Assembly: GCF_009193265.1 (NCBI RefSeq)
Contig: NZ_VZZZ01000005.1
Location: forward strand, 186,001 to 250,000
DNA: 64,000 bases
Direction: 5' to 3'
DNA from: Marinobacter changyiensis
GTDB taxonomy: Bacteria; Pseudomonadota; Gammaproteobacteria; Pseudomonadales; Oleiphilaceae
The first letter of the stretch is position 1; each line of letters opens with the position of its first letter. The notes below the pieces were generated by a model, which was not told where the DNA came from, did not search any database, and worked only from the letters and a program-made list of their open reading frames with translations. Positions 56,567-64,000 of the stretch are shown here, piece after piece. Position numbers and translations under genes: made by a program.

Positions 56567-56574
56567 TACCGGTT

Positions 56575-56844
56575 ATGATTCGTCACAAAGTTTTGATTGT
56601 TAACAAGCTCGGCTTGCATGCCCGTGCCGCCGCCAAACTGGTCAGTACTGCCTCCCGGTTCGACAGCCGCATTCTGCTCGGAAAGGATGGCCGCGAGGTG
56701 GATGCCAAAAGCATTCTATCGGTCATGATGCTGGCCGCGAGCAAGGATACCGAGATAGAACTGATCCTCGATGGTCCTGACGAGGAAGATGCCAATGCGG
56801 CCCTGGTAGAGCTGATCGCCGACTATTTCGGTGAGGGCGAGTAG
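56575..56844 (+). CDS. ptsO: Phosphocarrier protein Npr (HPr-like)
   Basis: An 89-residue HPr-fold protein. LGLHARAAAKLVSTASRF carries the phosphorylatable His, and KSILSVMMLAASK matches the second conserved region. It relays phosphate from PtsP to PtsN. It is eight bases after rapZ. Confidence 0.95.
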   Translation: MIRHKVLIVNKLGLHARAAAKLVSTASRFDSRILLGKDGREVDAKSILSVMMLAASKDTEIELILDGPDEEDANAALVELIADYFGEGE

Positions 56845-56905
56845 GTTTCATCCAGTCTACGGAATTCACCTACCCCAATGGCTCACGTTTCTGCTATAAC
56901 TCCGC

Positions 56906-56911
56906 TATAAT
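56906..56911 (+). promoter_or_regulatory. Predicted -10 element of mgtE
   Basis: TATAAT lies 90 bases before the mgtE ATG. The sequence at the -35 position is a poor match, so this is tentative. No magnesium riboswitch was recognised in the short leader. Confidence 0.3.
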
Positions 56912-57000
56912 AAAACGGTTTTCAAGCATCGGCCTTTTCGATCAACGCTGGCAAGCTCTGTTCCCGAGCTAACCTGGCCAGTTTACACCGTGGGTGATTC

Positions 57001-58362
57001 ATGGCAGAGATTCTGGAAAAAAGCCAGGCCCGCCAGCGGCTGCGTTCTCTTGGCGAAGCCCTCGACAGCGGTGCTTTAAAGCAGGTTGCCCGTATCCTGA
57101 ACGGGGGCCTCAGCCCCAGTGATATCGCTCATCTGCTGGAATCCTCTCCGCCACGTCAGCGCGCGCTGTTGTGGAATCTGGTCGACAAGAATCTCGAAGG
57201 CGAAGTCCTTCAATATCTGAACGATGATATTCGTGGTTACTTCCTGAGCAAGCTGAATGCCCAGGAACTCGCCACCATCATCGAGGATTTCGAGTCGGAT
57301 GACCTCGCCGACCTGTTGCAGCAACTCCCTGATACCGTAATTCAGGAAGTGCTCGACACCATGGACGAACAGGACCGCCAGCGGGTAGAGGAAGTACTCG
57401 CTTACCCGGAAGACACCGCCGGCGGCCTGATGAACACGGACACCATTACGGTGCGCCCGGATATCAGCATTGATGTGGTGTTGCGCTACCTGCGCCGTCA
57501 CCGAACCCTGCCACCGATGACCGACAGCCTGATTGTGGTCAGCCGGAGAGACGAATACATCGGCGTTCTGCCCATCACAAAGATGCTCGTTTCAAACCCC
57601 GGGGCGACGGTTCGCGAAGTCATGGACACCAACATTGAGCCGATTCCGGTTGCTATGTCAGATACCCAGGTCGCGACCCTGTTCGAACGCTATGACCTGA
57701 TATCATCCCCGGTGGTAGGTGACGGTGGCAAGCTGCTCGGTCGCATCACCATCGATGACGTGGTCGACGTTATCCGGGAGGATGCGGATCACTCCCTGAT
57801 GAGCATGGCAGGTCTGGACGAGGACGAAGACACCTTTGCGCCGGTGATGAAAACCACTCGTCGACGCGCGGTGTGGCTTGGCATCAATTTGATGACAGCG
57901 TTCATTGCATCCGGCGTGATCGGGTTGTTCGAGGCCACCATTGAGAAGGTGGTGGCGCTGGCTGTGCTTATGCCGATTGTAGCCAGTATGGGCGGCATTG
58001 CGGGCAGCCAGACCCTCACCCTCGTTATCCGTGGCATGGCCGTCGGCCAGATCAGTGCGACCAACGTCCGCTGGCTGCTGAACCGGGAGTTTATGGCAGG
58101 AGCCCTCAATGGGCTGTTATGGGCAGTGGTTGTCTCAATAGCCGCCACCGCATGGTTCCAGGATGTGCTGATTGGCGCTATCATTGCGTCCGCCCTGATT
58201 ATCAACCTGATTGCGGCGGCTATCGTTGGAACCGTGTTGCCACTTTTCCTCAAATCCCGCAACATCGATCCCGCTTTGGCCGGAGGTGTTATCCTCACCA
58301 CCGTGACAGATGTTGTTGGCTTTTTGGCTTTTCTGGGACTGGCCACCCTATTTTACGCTTGA
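57001..58362 (+). CDS. mgtE: Magnesium transporter MgtE
   Basis: A 453-residue MgtE. The N-terminal superhelical domain includes LADLLQQLPDTVIQEVLDTM. Two CBS domains follow (LIVVSRRDEYIGVLPITKML, LISSPVVGDGGKLLGRITID), then five membrane segments with VLMPIVASMGGIAGSQT, the pore signature. CBS domains close the channel at high magnesium in the family. Confidence 0.96.
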   Translation: MAEILEKSQARQRLRSLGEALDSGALKQVARILNGGLSPSDIAHLLESSPPRQRALLWNLVDKNLEGEVLQYLNDDIRGYFLSKLNAQELATIIEDFESDDLADLLQQLPDTVIQEVLDTMDEQDRQRVEEVLAYPEDTAGGLMNTDTITVRPDISIDVVLRYLRRHRTLPPMTDSLIVVSRRDEYIGVLPITKMLVSNPGATVREVMDTNIEPIPVAMSDTQVATLFERYDLISSPVVGDGGKLLGRITIDDVVDVIREDADHSLMSMAGLDEDEDTFAPVMKTTRRRAVWLGINLMTAFIASGVIGLFEATIEKVVALAVLMPIVASMGGIAGSQTLTLVIRGMAVGQISATNVRWLLNREFMAGALNGLLWAVVVSIAATAWFQDVLIGAIIASALIINLIAAAIVGTVLPLFLKSRNIDPALAGGVILTTVTDVVGFLAFLGLATLFYA

Positions 58363-58399
58363 CGCTGACCCAGTCAGACCAAATACAACAGGCCCCTGA

Positions 58400-58936
58400 A
58401 TGATTGATCAAACCAATACTGACGAGCTCGAAGACGAGTCCGGCAAGAGTAAATCCCAGCTCAAGCGGGAGATGCATGCCCTGCAGGATCTGGGCACCCA
58501 CATCATGGACCTTCGCAGCGACCAGATTGCTGCGCTGCCCATGAGTGACCGCCTGCGGGCCGCTATCCTCGAGTCAAAAAATATCAGGCAGAACGAAGCC
58601 CGGCGGCGACACCTGCAATATATGGGGAAAATTATCCGCCACGAGGACGATCTCGACGCTTTGCTCAAAGCGGTTGAAGCCTGTGATGCCGGCAGTAATG
58701 AACACACCCGTCGGCTCCATCTTGCCGAGCGCTGGCGCGATCGCATGGTGGCCGAAGGGGACACTGCGGTAGGCGAGTTTATGGCGTACTGTCCGGTGGC
58801 AGAAGTCCAGCACCTGCGAAACCTGGTCCGCAACGCCCGCCGGGATGCGGAAAAAGAGCACAATACCGGACATTCCAAAAAGCTGTTCCGCTTCCTGCGA
58901 GAGCGTATCGACGAGCACGAAACCCGGCAACCCTGA
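58400..58936 (+). CDS. darP: DarP/YjgA ribosome-associated protein
   Basis: A 178-residue DUF615-family protein. SKSQLKREMHALQDLGTHIM near the N-terminus and RRRHLQYMGKIIRHEDDLDA are conserved features. DarP assists large-subunit assembly. It follows mgtE by 37 bases. Confidence 0.93.
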   Translation: MIDQTNTDELEDESGKSKSQLKREMHALQDLGTHIMDLRSDQIAALPMSDRLRAAILESKNIRQNEARRRHLQYMGKIIRHEDDLDALLKAVEACDAGSNEHTRRLHLAERWRDRMVAEGDTAVGEFMAYCPVAEVQHLRNLVRNARRDAEKEHNTGHSKKLFRFLRERIDEHETRQP

Positions 58937-58968
58937 GGCTGCCGGTTAAAGCGCGGCCAGACGGGACA

Positions 58969-59832
58969 CTAGAGCCGTCTGTGAGTCCAGACCGGCATGC
59001 GGGTGCGCACTTCCTCAAGGAGCTCGCTATCGAGTTCGGCTAGCACCACGCCCGGACCTTCCTCTTGCCGCTCTTGTACAATTCTGCCCCACGGATCCAC
59101 GACCATGGAGTGCCCGTAGGTTCGCCGGCGCGCACTGTGCTGCCCTCCTTGCCCCGGAGCAACCATCCAGAGCTGATTCTCGATGGCCCGGGCCCGCAAC
59201 AACGCGTGCCAGTGCGCCTCACCGGTATGATAGGTAAAGGCACTGGGCAAGGTTATCCACTCTGCGCCTTTCGCCCTCAGGGCACGAAACAGCTCCGGAA
59301 ATCTCAGGTCATAGCAGATAGCCAGCCCCAACACACCCACCGGCGTCTCAACCGTCACCACGGAACTACCGGGCTCAAAGGTATCTGACTCCCGGTACTG
59401 ACCTTGAGCATCTTCCACTACGGCATCAAACAGATGGATCTTGTCATACCGGGCCACCTCGGCGCCGGTATCATCAAAGACCAGACAGGCGGCCCGGACC
59501 CGGTCATCGATGATGTGGCCATCAGGCCGGGCAGCCAACGGCATGGAACCCGCCACTATCCAGAGACCCAACCTGGCGGCCTGTTCAGCGATAAAAGCCC
59601 GGATCACACCTTCGCTTTCGGATTCCCGGCGGCCCTGGTCAAGCATTTGGCTGGCACTGAGAACGGCAAAGTTCTCCGGCAGCACCGCCACCTTTGCGCC
59701 GCCCCGGGAGGCGCTTGCCAGCAGCTTCCCGGTTGCTTTGAGGTTGTCCTGAATATCGGGACCACTGACCATCTGAATTGCAGCAACCTTCCCCGGCTTA
59801 CGCTCAACCTTACCCGACTTACTCTCCGTCAT
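58969..59832 (-). CDS. Carbon-nitrogen hydrolase (Nit2-like)
   Basis: A 287-residue nitrilase-superfamily amidase. The triad is visible: Glu in VAVLPENFAVL, Lys in ARYDKIHLFDAV and Cys in LGLAICYDLRFPELFR. It resembles Nit2/YafV-like omega-amidases; deaminated glutathione or alpha-ketoglutaramate are likely substrates. It sits between darP and the yhdP-like gene, next to rng, as in many gammaproteobacteria. Confidence 0.9.
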   Translation of the reverse strand: MTESKSGKVERKPGKVAAIQMVSGPDIQDNLKATGKLLASASRGGAKVAVLPENFAVLSASQMLDQGRRESESEGVIRAFIAEQAARLGLWIVAGSMPLAARPDGHIIDDRVRAACLVFDDTGAEVARYDKIHLFDAVVEDAQGQYRESDTFEPGSSVVTVETPVGVLGLAICYDLRFPELFRALRAKGAEWITLPSAFTYHTGEAHWHALLRARAIENQLWMVAPGQGGQHSARRRTYGHSMVVDPWGRIVQERQEEGPGVVLAELDSELLEEVRTRMPVWTHRRL

Positions 59833-59909
59833 AGCAACAACTCCACCCAGGAATCATCAGGGCACTGACTGTGCATTGCCCAACATTGGTTATCGGGTAT
59901 CGGAAATGT

Positions 59910-62900
59910 CTAATTACCCGTATCAAAGACGCTACGAAGCCGCACATCCGGCTCCTTCCAGCTTCCCCCTACACTATAGGTGGCACTGGTCAGTTTACTC
60001 AACGGATCACCCAAAACTTTGTCCAGCACGAACAGGGCCCCGCCGATGGGCGCGGACGCTCCCAGCAACAGCGCGGCCAATGGCAGATTCTGGGTCAACG
60101 GAAGCACCACCACCAGTCGCATATCGAGAGACTCAGCTTCCAGATTCGAGGTGCCGGAGAGCTTGAAGGCTCCCGACGGACCGACGATTTGTAGCTCCGG
60201 GTCCCAGGTCAACGTACCATGAGCGAGCCTGGCCTGACCTGAAATCGCATCGAAAGCCACACCCGCCTCATACAAATCCGAAAAATCGAGTTTGAGCCGC
60301 CGCATCAGGGTATCCGAATTGAGGAGATTGAATATCCGGAATAACTGGGCCGTGTTGTTGCGCTCGAGGATGACGCCATCGTCAAACCGCATACTGATGG
60401 TCCCATCCAGCTTCTCAAGAGCGTATTCGTCCGGTCGTCCGGCCCAGGTAACATCCAGTGCCATCTGGCTTTGCTGGTTACGAAATGGCACGTCACCCTC
60501 GACCAGCGCCGACAGATCTTCCAGGCTGCCACCCTTCATTTCGCCGTTCAGTCGGGTCGTCGCTTTATCGCCCTGAATCCCCCAACTCATAAAGCCAGTA
60601 AACAGCAGTGAATTCAGACGCCCATTGAGATTCGGCACCTCCAGCTTGTCCTGTTCCGGTTCAAGCCGGAATGACCAGGCGCCATAGTCACTATCGCCCA
60701 CCCCGAAGGAGTCGATGCGAACCGCCACGTCCGGCCAATTCTCCAACCCCAGCGCCCGGAAAGCCTCAACCTGGCTGAGCACAACCGGTGTCTCTTCCGT
60801 TGCTTCAGGAGCAGGGGCTACCGGTGTTAGCTGCAGCTTTTCCATACCGACCTGAATCTCACTGTCAGGGCCCGATGGAATCATTACCCGGCCGGTCAGG
60901 CGCTCGGACACCGCGTCGAATATCCAGCCATAGGCCTCCGGTCTGGCCCTGAGCGTCACTTGCGGGAAGCTGTTACCGGCAAGGACGAACTCATCAATTG
61001 TGAGATCAATGCTGTCCAGCCAGGTATAGAGGTCACCGGAGCCAGGCCCGGCATTATCGCCGTTGCCTGCAAAGCGGGAGAATGCTGCCTGCCAGCGCTC
61101 GGTATCGAGCTGCCTGAGCGGACCTGCGATGTTAAGGCCGCTATCGCGGGGCAACTCGGTGGACCGGGCGGCCAGAGCAATACGCCCGCGGTCAAACACA
61201 CCATCCTGCCACTTCAGACGATAGGCAAGACGTTGGTGCCAGTCGCCGGCAAGCTCTATGCCGTTGTCTGTCCGCCAGTCAACCATAACGGTCAGGGGCA
61301 CCTCCGTGCCGGCAGACTTCGCCAACGGCTCGGGCCAGTCAATCGCTATATTCTTCAGGCTTGCCTTCAGCTCCAGGGTTGCGGCGGCATCCTTCGCCAC
61401 CACCAGGGTGACACGATAATCGGTGGCGCCGGTGATGCCGAGGCTGTCGGGCGAGGCCACTCCCGCTTGCTGCAGCAGCGTGGCAGCCGGGATGCTGCCG
61501 GTCTGGACAATTTTCAGGCCCTCGCCCGTCTCACTCAGGCGAACCTCTACCGGCTCTCCCAAAAACCTTGCGGTAACCGCTTCCGGGGAGAAGCCCGAGG
61601 CCGTGTTATAAGCCAACCGTCCGCTGAGGCCGGTCCAGAGCAAATCCGCCTCCGGGTAACGTACTTCGCCGTTGCCGGTGGTAACCGAAGCATCAACACT
61701 GATGGGCTGTTCGGAATCAAGGGGCAACACCAGTGCGAGACTGAGATCATAAGCCCCCCCGAACTGTAAACTTCGGCCAGATGCGCCTGCCATCTCCCCC
61801 ACGGGTGTCGTGTCCAGCCAGTGATTGATGGCCTTACCCGGCACTTGCGCGGCGGTATTGATAGAAATCAGAACACCGCCATCGCCGTCCTGCTCCGCAA
61901 CCATCACATTGCTGGGAGCCAGCGTCAGCCCACCGGTTTCACCCTGGTTCAGCAGGACATCGGCACGGCCATTGTGGACCACCACCTCACCACCGGCGTT
62001 GGTCACCGCGGGCCAGGCCGGATCGTATTTCACCGTGGCATCCGCGAATCGGAAATTCATTGACGACGTGAAAGAGCCTGCAGGCCCGCCGCTACCGATC
62101 AAGCCATGCCCGTAGAACACACCCTCGGTGATGGTTGCTTCAGTAATCGATTCCGTCAGCCAGTTGTATAGCTCTTTACTGACAACCTTTGACGGAACAA
62201 AGTCTGCCAGCATACCGGCGTCACCCTGCCGGACCCCGACCTGCAAGCCCAGCGTATCCTCCCCGGTGCGATCGAGGCGGAGGTCAAACCCGCCTGAGAA
62301 CGCGGCCGCCTCTTGATAATCCATTCGTATATTGTCAGAAAAAACCCGGATGACATCGCCTTCCAACAGCCAGGCCACTCTGGCCGTCAGCGCGTTGAAC
62401 TGCCAGGGTGCGCGAAACAGATCCGGAAAACCCACGGTGGGTACCTCGCTGTCAACATCCACCCAACCCCCACCCTGAGTCATGTAGAGTCGGCCATCGA
62501 TACCCGAAACGCCCGGTGCGCCGTTGTGGGCTACGACACTGATCTGAGACAGAGCGGCCTCCAGGCGAAAGGCCTCTCCCGCCGCAGAGGGCACTGTCAG
62601 CATCATGGTTCGCAGCGTGCCCTTGGGCTGGTAGCTGGTCAGTGCCCGGCTGGCGACGCCCGGCAGCAACTGCAAGTCGGCGCTGAGCCGCTGTAGCGGG
62701 CCCACAGGAATATCCCGACCGATGATTTCCAGTTTGCCGTCGGTCAGGGACACCCTGACATCGAAAGGTGGCGCATTGGTGGTCGTCCATTGCCAGGCCA
62801 GATTCCGGACGTGAAGCTCTCCAAACGTTTTGCCCCCAGCTTCTGCATCGTTACCCGAACCTGCGGGGCGCCAGCCAAAATCAGCACGAATATCTTCTAT

Positions 62901-63878
62901 CGGCGCGAGGGTCTCCTGGTCGGCTTCCAGCTGAAGGTAAGGTACCTTGACTTCGCCCTGCACCCGGGCCAGTTGGCCGTCTTCGAAATCGAGCCAGGCT
63001 TGCCCTACGACGTCAAAACCCAGCACGGTCAGATGTTGCCAGCCGAACCCCTGGACCAGGCCATCGAATAGCCGGCCGGAATTGACGTCAAGATACAACT
63101 GACCGTCAAAACCACCGCGAAAGAAGTGATGGCCCGAAAGGTTGAAGCGGGCCACCTGGATAGTTGTCCCGGACCGCATCGCCCGGCCACTGGCATGGAA
63201 AAGCCCACGCTCGTAAATCAGATCCAGTTGGGGGATGTCCAGATATCGGATATCTTCGCCCGGCACGTTAATGCCAAGGTTGATCCGGGTAATGCGAATA
63301 TAGGGATCAGACAGCCAGATCCCGAGCCGGTCGATCCACACCTGAGCGCCGCCGGTGTAGATTTCGGGTTCGGTTGCTCCGGTGCCAACGGCGGCCAGCT
63401 GCCCCACCCCATCAACAGAGACTTCGCCAGCTTCAGTACGGGTAACGGTAAGATCCAGACCGTCGGCTTCGAATTCCCGAAACACCGCCCGGAATCGCAG
63501 CAAGGAAGCCAGGCTATCAAGACGGAGCCTCAGTTGGCGCAGCCGCATCACAGGCTCCGGGTTCGTGTTCGATGCCTTCCCATCCGCCTCCACCTGGGAA
63601 TACAACGCCAGGCCATCGGCCGTCACTACCGGGTCAAGCCACTGCCAGTTGACGCTGAGTCCGGAGATGGTCACGCGCTGCCCAAGCTCTTCCGTGAGCC
63701 GTTGCTCAAGGGTGGTGCGGTGCTGATCGATATCTTTGGTGAGCTGGCGCCCGAGACCGGCATAAAGCGCCAGCAAGATCAGCACAACAAGCACCAGCCA
63801 CCAGACCAGACTCGCAACACGAAAGAGCCCATTGACCAACGGGCTGCGTGAGCGGGACTCAGCGGGGAAACTGGACAT
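59910..63878 (-). CDS. yhdP: YhdP-family AsmA-like envelope protein
   Basis: A 1322-residue protein with one N-terminal membrane anchor (VWWLVLVVLILLALYAGLG) and a very long beta-rich periplasmic part. It includes RVTISGLSVNWQWLDPVV near the start and MRLVVVLPLTQNLPLAALLL near the C-terminus, features of the YhdP/TIGR02099 group. In E. coli YhdP acts with TamB and YdbH in moving phospholipids to the outer membrane. It follows rng in the same direction. Confidence 0.93.
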   Translation of the reverse strand: MSSFPAESRSRSPLVNGLFRVASLVWWLVLVVLILLALYAGLGRQLTKDIDQHRTTLEQRLTEELGQRVTISGLSVNWQWLDPVVTADGLALYSQVEADGKASNTNPEPVMRLRQLRLRLDSLASLLRFRAVFREFEADGLDLTVTRTEAGEVSVDGVGQLAAVGTGATEPEIYTGGAQVWIDRLGIWLSDPYIRITRINLGINVPGEDIRYLDIPQLDLIYERGLFHASGRAMRSGTTIQVARFNLSGHHFFRGGFDGQLYLDVNSGRLFDGLVQGFGWQHLTVLGFDVVGQAWLDFEDGQLARVQGEVKVPYLQLEADQETLAPIEDIRADFGWRPAGSGNDAEAGGKTFGELHVRNLAWQWTTTNAPPFDVRVSLTDGKLEIIGRDIPVGPLQRLSADLQLLPGVASRALTSYQPKGTLRTMMLTVPSAAGEAFRLEAALSQISVVAHNGAPGVSGIDGRLYMTQGGGWVDVDSEVPTVGFPDLFRAPWQFNALTARVAWLLEGDVIRVFSDNIRMDYQEAAAFSGGFDLRLDRTGEDTLGLQVGVRQGDAGMLADFVPSKVVSKELYNWLTESITEATITEGVFYGHGLIGSGGPAGSFTSSMNFRFADATVKYDPAWPAVTNAGGEVVVHNGRADVLLNQGETGGLTLAPSNVMVAEQDGDGGVLISINTAAQVPGKAINHWLDTTPVGEMAGASGRSLQFGGAYDLSLALVLPLDSEQPISVDASVTTGNGEVRYPEADLLWTGLSGRLAYNTASGFSPEAVTARFLGEPVEVRLSETGEGLKIVQTGSIPAATLLQQAGVASPDSLGITGATDYRVTLVVAKDAAATLELKASLKNIAIDWPEPLAKSAGTEVPLTVMVDWRTDNGIELAGDWHQRLAYRLKWQDGVFDRGRIALAARSTELPRDSGLNIAGPLRQLDTERWQAAFSRFAGNGDNAGPGSGDLYTWLDSIDLTIDEFVLAGNSFPQVTLRARPEAYGWIFDAVSERLTGRVMIPSGPDSEIQVGMEKLQLTPVAPAPEATEETPVVLSQVEAFRALGLENWPDVAVRIDSFGVGDSDYGAWSFRLEPEQDKLEVPNLNGRLNSLLFTGFMSWGIQGDKATTRLNGEMKGGSLEDLSALVEGDVPFRNQQSQMALDVTWAGRPDEYALEKLDGTISMRFDDGVILERNNTAQLFRIFNLLNSDTLMRRLKLDFSDLYEAGVAFDAISGQARLAHGTLTWDPELQIVGPSGAFKLSGTSNLEAESLDMRLVVVLPLTQNLPLAALLLGASAPIGGALFVLDKVLGDPLSKLTSATYSVGGSWKEPDVRLRSVFDTGN

Positions 63879-63892
63879 GCAAGAAGGTAACC

Positions 63893-64000
63893 CTAGAGTA
63901 AAACCACATCATACTGTTCCTGGCTGTAAAACGCCTCAACCTGGAACCGAATCGTTTTGCCGATAAAAGTTTCGAGATCCGCCACATTATCGGACTCTTC
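63893..64000 (-). CDS. rng: Ribonuclease G, C-terminal fragment (cut by window edge)
   Basis: The last 35 codons of a minus-strand gene, ending TAG at 63893-63895. Visible residues are LETFIGKTIRFQVEAFYSQE followed by QYDVVLL, which matches the RNase G C-terminus. The rng-yhdP-nit order is conserved, which supports the call. The rest lies beyond the window. Confidence 0.88.
   Translation of the reverse strand, partial: EESDNVADLETFIGKTIRFQVEAFYSQEQYDVVLL

Overview
The window looks like a chromosomal segment of a marine gammaproteobacterium, most likely Marinobacter or a close relative. This is inferred from gene content and order: pilA-pilBCD-coaE, the run murA-ibaG-mla-kdsDC-lpt-rpoN-hpf-ptsN-rapZ-npr, a DUF1302/DUF1329 pair, and REP-like elements built on TGTAGGAGCGG. 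No rRNA, tRNA, CRISPR array, intact transposase or integrase was seen.

1-14.4 kb (minus strand): an exopolysaccharide (EPS) export and assembly operon. In transcription order it holds a YjbH-type outer-membrane protein, a small lipoprotein of unknown function, Wza, Wzb, Wzc, a Wzx-like flippase, a Wzy-like membrane protein, a badly frameshifted CgeB-like glycosyltransferase pseudogene, two GT4 glycosyltransferases and the start of an FkbM-type methyltransferase cut by the window edge. A divergent rfaH-like gene (14428-14907) faces it. A match to the 12-base ops element lies inside the signal-peptide codons of yjbH (14084-14095), so RfaH control of this operon is strongly suggested.

14.9-18.9 kb: an accessory, repeat-rich stretch. 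It holds cysQ, a second pilin, a 5'-truncated alpha/beta-hydrolase, an 8-bp microsatellite and about a dozen copies of a directly oriented repeat with core TGCCTGTCC(ATGATCA). The major pilin gene pilA, with a sigma-54-like promoter, closes this region.

18.9-29.7 kb (plus): pilB, pilC, pilD, coaE, an outer-membrane-like protein of unknown function, trmO, a hybrid histidine kinase, yacG, a YfaZ-family protein and a Bax-like glucosaminidase-domain protein.

29.7-44.7 kb: on the minus strand, a MalT-like LuxR regulator, the DUF1329/DUF1302 pair, a thiolase and zapE; then zapG (plus), followed by nif3-like, hisC, hisD, hisG and murA (minus).

44.7-48.3 kb (minus): ibaG and mlaB-C-D-E-F, for retrograde phospholipid transport. 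48.4-58.9 kb (plus): a yrbG antiporter, kdsD, kdsC, lptC, lptA, lptB, rpoN, hpf, ptsN, rapZ, npr, mgtE and darP. This block joins Kdo synthesis, LPS transport, sigma-54 and the nitrogen phosphotransferase branch.

59-64 kb (minus): a Nit2-like hydrolase, a very large YhdP/AsmA-like protein and the 3' end of rng. Most of the window is ordinary core genome. The unusual parts are the ops/RfaH arrangement, the decaying glycosyltransferase, and the repeat-dense pilin neighbourhood.
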